Source: Streptococcus porcinus
GTDB taxonomy: Bacteria > Bacillota > Bacilli > Lactobacillales > Streptococcaceae
NCBI RefSeq assembly: GCF_901542335.1
Contig: NZ_LR594036.1
Coordinates: forward strand, 372,001-436,000
Length of the DNA: 64,000 nucleotides
Direction of reading: 5' to 3'
The notes under the pieces were generated by a model. The model was not told the origin of the DNA. It made no database searches and saw only the letters and a program-made list of their open reading frames with translations. This document shows positions 19,302-28,388 of the stretch, one piece after another. Made by a program: the position numbers and the translations under genes. Position 1 is the first letter of the stretch. The number at the start of each line of letters is the position of its first letter.

Positions 19302-19343
19302 TTTGTAGAATTGAGGTATCAAAACATTAAAAGGAGTATGATT

Positions 19344-20378
19344 ATGCGCAAAAAAAGCTTAACGGTCTTAATGGCCTTAGTTGCACTTTTAGGGCTATCT
19401 GCTTGTGGTTCAAAAGCTGAAAACAAGAAGGAAGCTAAAGGAAGTGATAAATTAGTTGTCTATTCTCCAAATTCTGAAGGCTTAATTAACGCTACGGTTC
19501 CGGCTTTTGAAGAAAAATATGGGGTCAAGGTAGAATTGATTCAAGCAGGAACAGGTGAACTCTTCAAAAAAGTTGAAAGTGAGGCAAATAAACCTGTTGC
19601 CGATGTTGTTTTTGGTGGTTCCTATACACAGTATGCCCAACATCCTGAACTTTTTGAAAAATACACAGCAAAAGATAATGATAAAGTTATTAAGGATTAT
19701 CAAAACACAACGGGTTACTCAACACCTTATACTCTGGACGGTTCGGTTCTGATTGTCAATCCGGACCTTACCAAAGGGATGAAAATTAAAGGTTACAAAG
19801 ATCTGCTCAATCCTGAACTTAAGGGGAAAATTGCTACAGCAGATCCAGCTAATTCTTCTAGCGCCTTTGCCCAGTTAACCAATATGCTGAAAGCCACTGG
19901 TGGCTATGACAAAAACACATCTTGGAATTATGTCAAAGATCTCTTCACATTAGTGGACGGTAAAATCAACTCTAGCTCATCAAATGTCTACAAATCTGTT
20001 GCTGATGGTGAAATGGCTGTTGGTCTTTCTTATGAAGATCCAAGCGTGAAATTACTAAATGATGGTGCTAATGTCAAGGTTATCTATCCGGAAGAAGGAT
20101 CTGTTTTCCTACCAGCTAGCGCTGCTATTATTAAAAATGCACCAAATAAGTCAAATGCTAAAAAATTTATTGACTTTATCGTATCTAAAGATGCCCAAGA
20201 TGCCCTTGGTACTGAAACAACGAACCGCCCTGTTCGTAATGATGCTAAGGTTAGTAAAAACATGAAGTCACTAAAAGATATTAAGACAATCAACGAAGAT
20301 TATGATTATGTTATCAAACATAAAGCTGAGATTGTCAAACGTTACAACGACATTTTTGTTGATATTCAGTCTAAGTAG
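19344..20378 (+). CDS. ABC importer substrate-binding lipoprotein (iron / hexose-phosphate type)
   Basis: An extracellular lipoprotein of about 344 residues. A signal peptide ends in the lipobox LSAC, with the lipidated Cys at residue 21. The body is an FbpA/AfuA-type periplasmic-binding fold (LVVYSPNSEGLINATVPAFEEKYGV; VADVVFGGSY; NPELKGKIATADPANSSSAFA). I chose ATG 19344 because AAGGAG lies 7 bases upstream; earlier starts (TTG 19311, ATG 19338) have no proper spacing. Family members bind ferric iron or, in the AfuA branch, hexose phosphates. The YesM/YesN neighbour recalls the staphylococcal HptRSA hexose-phosphate sensing set, so sugar phosphate is a real alternative to iron. Confidence 0.85.
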   Translation: MRKKSLTVLMALVALLGLSACGSKAENKKEAKGSDKLVVYSPNSEGLINATVPAFEEKYGVKVELIQAGTGELFKKVESEANKPVADVVFGGSYTQYAQHPELFEKYTAKDNDKVIKDYQNTTGYSTPYTLDGSVLIVNPDLTKGMKIKGYKDLLNPELKGKIATADPANSSSAFAQLTNMLKATGGYDKNTSWNYVKDLFTLVDGKINSSSSNVYKSVADGEMAVGLSYEDPSVKLLNDGANVKVIYPEEGSVFLPASAAIIKNAPNKSNAKKFIDFIVSKDAQDALGTETTNRPVRNDAKVSKNMKSLKDIKTINEDYDYVIKHKAEIVKRYNDIFVDIQSK

Positions 20379-20387
20379 GAGCAACCT

Positions 20388-21467
20388 ATGAGTCAGATTA
20401 CCATTAAAAATGCTAAGAAAATTTATCATGATACACCAGTCATTGAAAACCTCAATGTTGTGATTCCAGATGGTTCTCTCTTTACTTTGCTTGGGCCCTC
20501 AGGTTGTGGAAAAACAACATTGTTACGAATGATTGCTGGTTTTAATTCTATTGAGGGTGGAGACTTCTATTTTGGAGAAGAACGTATCAATCAAAAGGAA
20601 CCGAGTCGTCGCAATATTGGTATGGTTTTTCAAAACTATGCTATCTTTCCTCATCTTTCTGTAAAAGATAATGTAGCATTTGGATTAAAGCAACGACAAT
20701 TATCAAAAACGGAAATTGAATGTAGAGTTGATAAATACCTGAAACTGATGCAAATTGATCAATTTAAAGACAGGAAACCAGAAAATTTGAGTGGCGGACA
20801 ACAGCAAAGGGTTGCTTTGGCGCGTGCTTTAGCTATTAGTCCTGATGTTTTGCTGATGGATGAGCCCCTTAGTAACCTGGATGCTAAGTTACGGATTGAC
20901 ATGCGTCAAGCAATCAAAGAAATTCAAAAAGAAGTTGGTATTACAACAGTCTATGTTACTCATGATCAGGAAGAAGCTATGGCGATTTCCGACTATATTG
21001 CAGTTATGTATTTGGGTGAAATCCAGCAGATTGGTAAGCCTAAGGAGCTTTATCATCGACCAAGTAATGAATTTGTCGCTACTTTTATTGGACGCACTAA
21101 TATGCTAGATGCTGACTTAATCCATCAAGATACTCAAGCTTATTTACAGTTTAAAGATGGTTACACAATCTCCTTTCCATCTTTAAATCATCTGCAGGAT
21201 CAAGCTGTCCGGGTAAGTGTTCGTCCAGAAGAGTTTATTAGGCAAAGTGATGGGCCTATTGAGGCTGTCATTAAAGATAGTACCTACTTAGGCTTAAATA
21301 CGGAATATATCGTTGAACCCCCCTTTGCTAGTCGTTTACAGGTGATAGAAGAATCAACCTTGGAGGAAGATTTTGGTCCCGGTGATACAATCCGTTTGGC
21401 AATTAATGCTCAGAAAATCAATGTCTTTTCCGCTGATGGTAAGGTGAATTTACTGGGGGTGAAGTAG
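20388..21467 (+). CDS. ABC importer ATPase (FbpC/AfuC/PotA type)
   Basis: A 359-residue ATP-binding subunit. Walker A is LGPSGCGKTTLLRM near residue 40, the signature LSGGQQQRVALARAL, Walker B VLLMDEPLSNLD, and the switch His in VYVTHDQEEAM. The C-terminal about 120 residues form a TOBE-like regulatory domain (VRVSVRPEEFI). It is 9 bases after the binding-protein gene, with the AGGAG site in between. The stop directly abuts the permease start. It powers the fused permease encoded next. Confidence 0.95.
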   Translation: MSQITIKNAKKIYHDTPVIENLNVVIPDGSLFTLLGPSGCGKTTLLRMIAGFNSIEGGDFYFGEERINQKEPSRRNIGMVFQNYAIFPHLSVKDNVAFGLKQRQLSKTEIECRVDKYLKLMQIDQFKDRKPENLSGGQQQRVALARALAISPDVLLMDEPLSNLDAKLRIDMRQAIKEIQKEVGITTVYVTHDQEEAMAISDYIAVMYLGEIQQIGKPKELYHRPSNEFVATFIGRTNMLDADLIHQDTQAYLQFKDGYTISFPSLNHLQDQAVRVSVRPEEFIRQSDGPIEAVIKDSTYLGLNTEYIVEPPFASRLQVIEESTLEEDFGPGDTIRLAINAQKINVFSADGKVNLLGVK

Positions 21468-23132
21468 ATGATAAAACACCTTCAAAAAATGAATATTTGG
21501 ATTATATCTTCGATTATCATTTTTATTTCCTACTTGCTCTTTTTGATTTATCCTATTGTTACTATCCTTAAACAAGCTTTATTTGTTGATGGTCACCTTT
21601 CTATCCAGAATTTTATGACCTTCTTCGCTAAAGACTATTATTTTGAAACGTTATTAAATAGTTTTAAAGTCTCTATCATGGCAACCCTATTGTCATTGAT
21701 TGTCGGGACCTTGCTTGCCTATTGTTTTGCTATGTTCCGCTTTAAAGGAAAAAAATATTTACAAATTTTGGTTATTATCGCCTCAATGTCGGCACCATTT
21801 GTCGGAGCTTATTCATGGATTCTCCTATTAGGACGTAATGGTGTCATCACCAAATGGTTGCAAATGACTTTTGGCATACCCAAAATTGATATTTATGGCT
21901 TTTCGGGAATTGTTCTAGTTTTTACTTTACAACTCTTTCCACTAGTATTCTTATATGTTAGTGGAGCCCTTAAGAGTATGGATAATTCCTTACTTGAGGC
22001 AGCAGAAAGTATGGGTGTTAAAGGAAGAAAACGTTTGACAAAAATTGTTCTACCTCTTTTAGTGCCAACACTCTTAGCTGCGGCTTTACTGGTCTTTATG
22101 CGTGCTTTTTCTGATTTTGGTACCCCGATGCTAATTGGAGAAGGCTACCGCACTTTTCCAGTTCTTGTTTATTCTCAATTTATTAGTGAGGTTGGAGGGA
22201 ACTCCGCTTTTGCATCAGCTTTAGCCATAATTGCGATTACTATTGCACTCCTTATTTTCTTAGTGCAAAAATACTTGTCACAAAAGCACAGCTTTAGCAT
22301 GAGTTCCTTACATCCAATAGAAGCAAAGCCACTTAATGGGTGGCAAAAAATAGTGGTCTATCTTTGGGTTTATGGGATTATCGGTCTTTCAGTATTACCA
22401 CAGAGCTACTTGATTTACACATCTTTCCTCAAAACATCCGGAATGATTTTCGTACCAGGTTATTCACTAAATAGTTATGTACAGGCTTTTAATAGAATGG
22501 GGACAAGTATTCTGAATACCTTACGTATCCCTCTTATGGCCTTGTGCCTTGTTCTCATTTTTGCAACTTTTATTTCTTATCTCAGTGTTCGTAAACGTAA
22601 TGCTTTTACCTCTTTAATTGATAGTATGAGTATGGTACCTTACATCGTCCCAGGGACTGTAATGGGGATAGCCTTTATTACAGCTTTTAATACCGGTATT
22701 GGTGGAAGTGGTTTTCTAGCCATTATAGGGACATCGCTGGTTATGGTTATCTCTTTAGCTGTCAGAAGATTACCTTATACCATTCGCTCTTCAGTCGCTT
22801 CGCTACACCAAATATCTCCAAGTATTGAAGAAGCTGCTTCTAGTTTAGGAAGTTCACGCTTAAATACCTTTGTTAAGATAACAATTCCAATGATGTTATC
22901 GGGCATTGTATCAGGTGCTATCTTATCTTGGATTACCATGATTTCAGAATTATCAACCTCTATTCTTTTGTATAATATCAATACGAAAACGATGACAGTT
23001 GCTATCTATACTGAAGTTCTTCGAGGTAATTACGGGATTGCAGCAGCCTTATCAACAATTCTGACAACCGTCACAGTCTTGTCGCTTTTACTTTTTATGA
23101 AAGTTTCTAAGAGTGATAGCATCACGATGTAG
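21468..23132 (+). CDS. ABC importer permease, two fused membrane domains (FbpB/AfuB type)
   Basis: A 554-residue membrane protein with about 12 predicted helices arranged as two similar halves. Each half has the binding-protein-dependent transport EAA loop (EAAESMGVKGRKRLTKIVLP in the first, EAASSLGSSRLNTFVKITIP in the second) that docks on the ATPase. Such fused permeases are typical of the ferric-iron / sugar-phosphate importer class. Its ATG follows the ATPase stop with no gap, using GGGGGTGAAG as ribosome site. A strong terminator closes the operon. Confidence 0.94.
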   Translation: MIKHLQKMNIWIISSIIIFISYLLFLIYPIVTILKQALFVDGHLSIQNFMTFFAKDYYFETLLNSFKVSIMATLLSLIVGTLLAYCFAMFRFKGKKYLQILVIIASMSAPFVGAYSWILLLGRNGVITKWLQMTFGIPKIDIYGFSGIVLVFTLQLFPLVFLYVSGALKSMDNSLLEAAESMGVKGRKRLTKIVLPLLVPTLLAAALLVFMRAFSDFGTPMLIGEGYRTFPVLVYSQFISEVGGNSAFASALAIIAITIALLIFLVQKYLSQKHSFSMSSLHPIEAKPLNGWQKIVVYLWVYGIIGLSVLPQSYLIYTSFLKTSGMIFVPGYSLNSYVQAFNRMGTSILNTLRIPLMALCLVLIFATFISYLSVRKRNAFTSLIDSMSMVPYIVPGTVMGIAFITAFNTGIGGSGFLAIIGTSLVMVISLAVRRLPYTIRSSVASLHQISPSIEEAASSLGSSRLNTFVKITIPMMLSGIVSGAILSWITMISELSTSILLYNINTKTMTVAIYTEVLRGNYGIAAALSTILTTVTVLSLLLFMKVSKSDSITM

Positions 23133-23140
23133 AACTTAAC

Positions 23141-23173
23141 CCTAGTCTTTGTAAAGAAGACTAGGGATTTTTG
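23141..23173 (+). terminator. importer operon terminator
   Basis: The stem CCCTAGTCTT / AAGACTAGGG is followed by ATTTTTG, 8 bases after the permease stop. Confidence 0.85.
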
Positions 23174-23328
23174 TAAATAAAAGTAGTGTGCTTATAGCTC
23201 TTGGCGTTATTTTGAAGGTTGTTTGACAACAAGATCTATTTTTTGATATCTTGATCGTTTTTTTAATATCATTTTCGAATATCTAGATGAAGAATAATGG
23301 GAAAATAGCCAGTTTTGGGAAAGAATCA

Positions 23329-23353
23329 CGTCATTATAATATCGTCATAATAA
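23329..23353 (+). promoter_or_regulatory. direct-repeat operator and -10 before RHH gene
   Basis: Two copies of CGTCATWATAA begin at 23329 and 23343, 14 bases apart. They surround a TATAAT (23335-23340). Tandem sites of this kind are typical binding places for ribbon-helix-helix autoregulators. The assignment is inferred. Confidence 0.45.
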
Positions 23354-23364
23354 AGGAGTTTTGT

Positions 23365-23574
23365 ATGTCAGAATTAACCTCAATCTGTCTGTCAGATGAC
23401 TTAAACCAACAATTGAACTTTTGGATAAGCGCATATCATATCAATAAGGCAGAATTTATTAATCAAATAATTAGCGAAAAACTAGATTCACTCTATGCGA
23501 TTCAAGAAGCTAATTTAGCTATGCGGGACTGGATTAAAGAACATCAAAATTCGTATTTTAGCCCTATAAAATGA
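23365..23574 (+). CDS. ribbon-helix-helix protein (orphan antitoxin-like)
   Basis: A 69-residue acidic protein. The N-terminus SELTSICLSDDLNQQLNFWI gives a short strand and first helix, followed by NKAEFINQIISEKLDSL as second helix. This is the pattern of small RHH repressors and type II antitoxins. I chose ATG 23365 because AAGGAG lies 7 bases upstream; the earlier ATG at 23287 has no ribosome site. No full-size toxin gene follows. A 32-codon frame starting at 23571 overlaps the stop (ATGA) but resembles no toxin I know. It could be a solitary regulator or an antitoxin left after toxin loss. Confidence 0.6.
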   Translation: MSELTSICLSDDLNQQLNFWISAYHINKAEFINQIISEKLDSLYAIQEANLAMRDWIKEHQNSYFSPIK

Positions 23575-23669
23575 AATATGCTGACAAGTCTGGAAGGTTG
23601 GCAACAATGGTTTTCTACCGTAGAAGCCTTATGTGCTCCAAAAAGGGAGTGTTAAAAGGAAGAACTTAA
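23571..23669 (+). CDS. tiny overlapping frame after RHH gene (doubtful)
   Basis: ATG 23571 overlaps the RHH stop and opens 32 codons (MKYADKSGRLATMVFYRRSL and on). The position is where a RelE-type toxin would sit, and the product is basic like a toxin start, but it is far too short. It is either chance or the stump of a deleted toxin. No family is recognised. Confidence 0.2.
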   Translation: MKYADKSGRLATMVFYRRSLMCSKKGVLKGRT

Positions 23670-23783
23670 AAGAAGCTGCAAAGTTATTTATATATTGGAA
23701 TAGATTGGAAGGTTAGTTTCATTTCTGCCAATTTTTCTCCTTCGTGTTATAATAGTTTTATAATATAGGAATGGGGATTTGAA

Positions 23784-24743
23784 ATGGCGATAGTGAGGTA
23801 TGGTGTGGTGTCTACGGCTCAAGTAGCACCAAGATTTATTGAAGGTGTCCGGTTGGCTGGGAATGGTGAAATAGGTGCTGTTTCTAGTCGTTCTCTTGAA
23901 AAAGCAAGGACTTTTGCGGCACAGTATCATATTCCTAAAGCTTACGGTAGTCTTTCTGGAATGCTTGCAGATCCAGACATTGATATCATTTATGTCCCTA
24001 CAATTAATAAAGATCACTATAATTGTGCAAAAAAAGCCCTACAAGCTGGGAAACATGTCTTAGTAGAAAAGCCCTTTACCCTTACATATGCAGAAGCTCG
24101 GGAGCTTTTTAATTTGGCATATCGTAAGAAGCTTTTCTTAATGGAGGCTCAAAAATCAGTTTTTATTCCTCTCACGGATATAATCAAAAAGACCATTCAA
24201 TCTGGGGAACTGGGAGAGATTCTTTCCGTTAGCTCAACCACTGCTTATCCCAATATAGACCATATTACTTGGTTTACGGATTTAGAAGCAGGTGGAGGCA
24301 CGGCTCATTTCATGGCGCCATATGCATTTTCATACCTTCAGTATCTTTTTGACTGTCCTATTGAAAAGGCTGGTGGTATAGCTAACTTTCCAGAGGGGAT
24401 GAGTGATAGTCAGTCTAAGATTCTCTTGCAAATGGGAAATGGTGTCCTAGTTGATATTTTTCTAACGACAAAGCTTAAGTTGAAACATAAAATGACTATC
24501 CGAGGAACCAAAGGAACATTAGAGATTCCTAGTTTTTGGAAATCAACAATGGCGACGCTGACCTATGAAGATGGCAGCCGCAGATTATTAGAAGCTCCCA
24601 TGGACAGTGATTTTGCTTCTGAAGCTTATCACGTTAGTCAAATGGTTCAAGAAGGTGCGACAACGAGTCCGATTATGAAACCACAGATTACTCTTCTCAC
24701 CATTAAAATTATCGAGGAACTTTATAAATCTTGGGGAAAATAA
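23784..24743 (+). CDS. Gfo/Idh/MocA family NAD(P)-dependent oxidoreductase
   Basis: A 319-residue dehydrogenase. The N-terminal Rossmann fold opens [20 protein letters not shown] (a variant of the usual GxGxxA loop) with [17 protein letters not shown]. The family motif [11 protein letters not shown] holds the catalytic Lys. The C-terminal alpha/beta substrate domain includes [21 protein letters not shown]. The substrate is probably a sugar or inositol derivative and cannot be read from sequence. An extended -10 (TGTTATAAT) ends at 23753. It is monocistronic, followed by a terminator. Confidence 0.9.
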   Translation: MAIVRYGVVSTAQVAPRFIEGVRLAGNGEIGAVSSRSLEKARTFAAQYHIPKAYGSLSGMLADPDIDIIYVPTINKDHYNCAKKALQAGKHVLVEKPFTLTYAEARELFNLAYRKKLFLMEAQKSVFIPLTDIIKKTIQSGELGEILSVSSTTAYPNIDHITWFTDLEAGGGTAHFMAPYAFSYLQYLFDCPIEKAGGIANFPEGMSDSQSKILLQMGNGVLVDIFLTTKLKLKHKMTIRGTKGTLEIPSFWKSTMATLTYEDGSRRLLEAPMDSDFASEAYHVSQMVQEGATTSPIMKPQITLLTIKIIEELYKSWGK

Positions 24744-24766
24744 AAGGTACAAGTAGTGCCTTTTTT
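24742..24766 (+). terminator. oxidoreductase gene terminator
   Basis: The stem AAAAGGTAC / GTGCCTTTT, loop AAGTA and six T immediately follow the stop codon. Confidence 0.8.
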
Positions 24767-24819
24767 GGTTAGTAATAGTAATATAGTAAGGCAGAAAAGA
24801 GTCTGGAAGGAGTAGAGTT

Positions 24820-25740
24820 ATGTCCGGTGAAATAAAGACGCAGGAGTTGCTTAGAGTTATCAATGTGGATCATTTATCTCCAGACGATAAACGGTTATTA
24901 ATGACTTTAGGTAATCTGGGTCATGATGTTTTAGATTACGCTCAAGATAGCAATGAGACAGCGTTCGTCAAAGAACAAGATGGATGGTTGGTTGCAGTAT
25001 ATCAGTTATTGGAAGACAAGATTGTATCCCTAAAGGATGGTAACGTTCCTCGGATTCTGCCCATGACCTTTCTAATCAGTAATCAGACATTACTGATTTT
25101 CGAAACAGATGAAACGGCGCAACTATTGGCTAAGGTTATAGACCGAGTCAATCAGAGACAAGAACCTAAAAAAATCATGCTCCAGTTGCTGACCTTATTT
25201 ACAAAGTCCTACTTTACAGAAGTAGAGGTTATGGGAAAAGAGCGTGATTATCTGATGAATCAGTTGCGACAACGTCCGACTAAGAAAAATTTAACAGAAT
25301 TAGCTAATTTGCAGAGTAGCTCTGTTTATGTCGTGATGGGAACTCAACAAAATGGAGAAATGTTAGCAGATTTTCAGGAACTGCCTAGCTATAACAGCTT
25401 TAGTGATCAAGTCAAAGCCGAGTTGCGTGATACAGTGATTGAGGTTAAGCAATTGTCCAATATGTGTTCTCTACATACGCGAATTTTGGAACAATTGGCA
25501 AGCTCTTATAATAATGTTTTAAGCAATCGACTCAATGATAATGTGACTTCTTTAACTATTTTTACAATCGGCCTAACTGTTATTACAACGGTAACTAGTT
25601 TTTATGGTATGAATGTCAAGTTGCCTTTTGCTAAGGTAGATATTGTGTGGTTGCTTATTTTGATTATTACGACAATTATCGCTTTGATTCTCATGCGCTT
25701 CTTGCGACGGTTTGTGAATGATGGCCATCGCCATCTTTAG
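24820..25740 (+). CDS. CorA-family divalent cation transporter
   Basis: A 306-residue 2-TM-GxN transporter for magnesium or a similar cation. The large N-terminal cytoplasmic part ends in a long helix (SYNNVLSNRLNDNVTSLTIFT). The first membrane helix ends in the signature YGMN (G263-N265). A second helix (IVWLLILIITTIIALILMRF) and a basic tail follow. GGAAGGAG lies upstream of ATG 24820. The next gene begins 11 bases after the stop, so the two are probably co-transcribed. The exact cation is not decided by the sequence. Confidence 0.92.
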   Translation: MSGEIKTQELLRVINVDHLSPDDKRLLMTLGNLGHDVLDYAQDSNETAFVKEQDGWLVAVYQLLEDKIVSLKDGNVPRILPMTFLISNQTLLIFETDETAQLLAKVIDRVNQRQEPKKIMLQLLTLFTKSYFTEVEVMGKERDYLMNQLRQRPTKKNLTELANLQSSSVYVVMGTQQNGEMLADFQELPSYNSFSDQVKAELRDTVIEVKQLSNMCSLHTRILEQLASSYNNVLSNRLNDNVTSLTIFTIGLTVITTVTSFYGMNVKLPFAKVDIVWLLILIITTIIALILMRFLRRFVNDGHRHL

Positions 25741-25751
25741 AAAGTGAATTT

Positions 25752-26828
25752 ATGACGATAGAAGAAAATGTCTTTCGAAAAAGGCAAATACAACTGGATA
25801 GATTAGTGCCTTTTGGTTTTGTGTCCCAACAGGATGGCTCGTTTGTCTATCTAGCAGACATTCTGGATGGCGCTTTTACTGTTCAGGTAATAGTTAATGC
25901 AGAAGGTCAGCTATCTAGTCGAGTTATTGACAATGATATGGAGGAAGATTATTTAGCAATTTATTTGGAGAAGATGGTTCCTAGCTATGTAAGACAAGTT
26001 CAAGCTGCCTATCAAGGAATTCTAGAAGAAATTTCGGAAGCTTGCTGTCTTTATCTCCCTTTTCATTCAAAGCAGATGAATCGGCTTAATCAGCGTCTAA
26101 TGGATACGTTTTGTGACCCTTTAGACCAACCTTTTGATAGTCATTCTGACACCTATTCTTATAGGGTTGGAGGTAAGTGGTATGCTTTAATTTTTTCTCT
26201 TCCCCTGAAGAAACTGGAAGGGATCGCTGAGGGATATAAAAATAAAACTGCGGAGGTGCTTAATCTTAAAGTGAGCCTCTATGAACTGGGTGTGCTACTT
26301 TCTCAAGAAGGTATTTATCCTGCTTATCATATGTCTAAAAAGTCTTGGATTTCAATTATTTTGGACGATAGTCTCCCTGATCAGACTATCTGGGAGCTTA
26401 TTCTTACGAGCAGAGCTTTAGTAGAACCGACACTTTTAAAGAACTCTAAGGAACCGGACTTTTGGGTTATTCCCGCTAATCTTAATTATTATGATATTGA
26501 TAATGAATTTGCGGTTAGTACAGATATTTTATGGACGCAGAAAGCTTCAATAAAAGTTGGGGATTATGTTTTTATTTATATAACTGCTCCAACTAAAGCT
26601 ATTCGCTATGCTTGTCGTGTTTTAGAGGCCAATATTCCTAATGAGGGTTTTCGTTCTCGCAAGGATATTAAGAACCTAATGCGCTTGCAACTATTAGAAA
26701 GCTTTACAGATGACCAGTTGCCTCTAACACTTTTACAAGAATATAATGTGAAGTCGGTCCGTGGGCCGCGTCGCTTAACTTCAAAATTTATTGCGTTTTT
26801 ACAGGAAAAAGGGTATCTTAAAGGCTAA
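25752..26828 (+). CDS. MmcQ/YjbR-like protein with C-terminal EVE/PUA-like domain
   Basis: A 358-residue soluble protein. The central part (about residues 115-220) fits the MmcQ/YjbR fold (YSYRVGGKWYALIFSLPLKK, VLNLKVS, YHMSKKSWISIIL, LILTSRAL). The N-terminal about 110 residues resemble the same type of small domain (VFRKRQIQLDRLVPFGF). From about residue 236 the text DFWVIPANLNYYDIDNEF, KASIKVGDYVFIYITAP and YACRVLEA matches an EVE/PUA-like fold, which in known proteins reads modified bases. DNA or RNA binding is therefore likely, but no target is known. It is 11 bases behind the corA-like gene. Confidence 0.7.
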   Translation: MTIEENVFRKRQIQLDRLVPFGFVSQQDGSFVYLADILDGAFTVQVIVNAEGQLSSRVIDNDMEEDYLAIYLEKMVPSYVRQVQAAYQGILEEISEACCLYLPFHSKQMNRLNQRLMDTFCDPLDQPFDSHSDTYSYRVGGKWYALIFSLPLKKLEGIAEGYKNKTAEVLNLKVSLYELGVLLSQEGIYPAYHMSKKSWISIILDDSLPDQTIWELILTSRALVEPTLLKNSKEPDFWVIPANLNYYDIDNEFAVSTDILWTQKASIKVGDYVFIYITAPTKAIRYACRVLEANIPNEGFRSRKDIKNLMRLQLLESFTDDQLPLTLLQEYNVKSVRGPRRLTSKFIAFLQEKGYLKG

Positions 26829-26858
26829 TATATTTATGCTATTGAAAGGAGCTAGTCT

Positions 26859-27641
26859 ATGTCACGTTTTATAGTTGACCAGAGTTATTTCCAGAAGCAC
26901 AATTAGGAGTTATTCTCTTACGCGATTATCGGTCTTCAGAGGAGTCGTCTGAGGTGATAAAAGAGATTTTAAGAGAAAGTCAGTCTCTTGCCAAGGAATA
27001 CCTGACAGAAAATAATTTTGCAGATAATGAGGTCATTCAGACCTACCGCAATGCCTACCAACAGTTTAAAACGAAAAAAGGAGCTCGTTCCAGCATTGAA
27101 GCTCTGTTGAAGCGCGTGTCAAAGGGAAATCAAATTCCCTCCATTAGCCCCTTGGTTGATATTTACAATGCTGCTAGTTTATGTTTTGGTTTACCAGTGG
27201 GTGCTGAAGATTTAGATAGTTTTGTTGGTGATTTGCGCTTAACCATTACAGATGGTAATGATTCTTTCTATTTAATTGGTGAGGAAAATAGCTCACCAAC
27301 TTTGCCAAATGACCTTTGTTATAAAGATGATCTTGGTGCAGTTTGTCGTTGCTTAATTGGCGTGATGGTGAAAGAACGATGAATACTGCTAATACTAAAA
27401 ATGCCTTTTTAGTCATTGAACTGTTAGATAGAAGTAGGAGTGATCAATTGATAGAAGCGTTAGATTTTATTGAAGGCCATGCCAGGTTACAACTTGGAGC
27501 GGAAACAGAAAGGTATGTTTTAAGGAAAGAAAACTATTATATTGATCTGGGGAAAAATTCAATAAAAGGTTAGAACTTTTTGAGCGCTATCTCAAACCAT
27601 GTTGTATTTATTCAGATATTGATAAAGGCTCTTCTTTTTAG
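26859..27641 (+). pseudogene. B3/B4 tRNA-binding-domain protein, three frameshifts
   Basis: ATG 26859 (AAAGGAG upstream) reads MSRFIVDQ. The frame then breaks where a few bases of an expected ELFELFPEA segment are missing. It resumes as ELFPEAQLGVILLRDYRSSE and runs through ISPLVDIYNAASLCFGLPVG and GAEDLD, the phenylalanyl-tRNA-synthetase-like B3/B4 fold seen in stand-alone editing-type proteins. A missing A near 27353 shifts CRC-L into NWRDGERT. A missing G near 27552 shifts again into KFNKRLELFERYLKPCCIYS, ending at 27641. Three independent lesions make this a real pseudogene rather than a single sequencing error. Confidence 0.8.
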
Positions 27642-27722
27642 CACCTTTAATTGATAAAGACAGAAACGTTTTTCAGAGGATTAATCTAACAGTATAGAAG
27701 ATTTTTAAAAGAAAATAAAATA

Positions 27723-27743
27723 AAGACAAGTAGGACTTGTCTT
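27723..27743 (-). terminator. argR terminator (minus strand)
   Basis: The stem AAGACAAGT / ACTTGTCTT, read on the minus strand, is followed by a T-rich tract (TTTATTTTATTTTC). It lies 30 bases beyond the argR stop. Confidence 0.75.
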
Positions 27744-27772
27744 CAAGGTATGCTTTTTAGAAAAGTTAGGGT

Positions 27773-28246
27773 TTACTTATTGCTAAAGAAAAATGGTGGG
27801 GTATAATTGCTTAAGGTTTCAAAGCAAGCTTTTGCTCCGTCGTTGTCTTCGCAGATGATCAAACAGGTATCATCTCCGCAGACAGTCGCTACAATTTCTG
27901 AAATCTGCATAGCATCTAAGATAGAACCGAATGACTGGGCTAGTCCAGGAAGGGTTTTAAGAACGATTTGATTCTGAACAATTTTTAACATGACTAAGGC
28001 GTCTTCCATATAGAAGCGCAAGCGATGCTCCCATCGACTTTGGGAAATGGATAAGGTTTCGTAGTGTGTAGACTCGCCATTTGAAACTTTAACTAAATTT
28101 AACTCTTTCATATCGCGAGAAAGGGTAGCCTGAGTAATGTGAATTCCGTTTTTTTCCAAGCGACTCTGTAGTTCTTGTTGGGTGTGAATAGTTGTTTCTG
28201 AAATTAATGAACGAATGAGTTGATGTCGAATTTCTTTTTTATTCAT
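27773..28246 (-). CDS. argR: arginine repressor family regulator
   Basis: A 157-residue ArgR/AhrC protein. The N-terminal winged helix-turn-helix ([38 protein letters not shown]) carries the family SR-D signature. The C-terminal domain binds arginine and forms hexamers ([20 protein letters not shown], the GDDT ligand motif). It is divergent from the Crp/Fnr gene and close to the arc genes. In lactic acid bacteria such paralogues activate arc and repress arginine synthesis; that role here is inferred from position. Confidence 0.95.
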   Translation of the reverse strand: MNKKEIRHQLIRSLISETTIHTQQELQSRLEKNGIHITQATLSRDMKELNLVKVSNGESTHYETLSISQSRWEHRLRFYMEDALVMLKIVQNQIVLKTLPGLAQSFGSILDAMQISEIVATVCGDDTCLIICEDNDGAKACFETLSNYTPPFFFSNK

Positions 28247-28320
28247 ATTCGTCTCTTCCTTTAATTTTCTGCAATCAACCCGAGTATATCAAAAAGCTAA
28301 TCTTCTGTAAAGAATTTTAT

Positions 28321-28357
28321 AGAAACGCTTACAATAGGCTAATCTTTGTGGTAGAAT
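28321..28357 (+). promoter_or_regulatory. promoter with cre site before Crp/Fnr gene
   Basis: The -35 TTACAA (28329-28334), a 17-base spacer and -10 TAGAAT (28352-28357) form a good promoter. AGAAACGCTTACAA (28321-28334) fits the cre consensus and covers the -35, suggesting CcpA repression. Confidence 0.65.
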
Positions 28358-28388
28358 TAGAATAACATAGGGAAGTTGGAGGTTGCAT

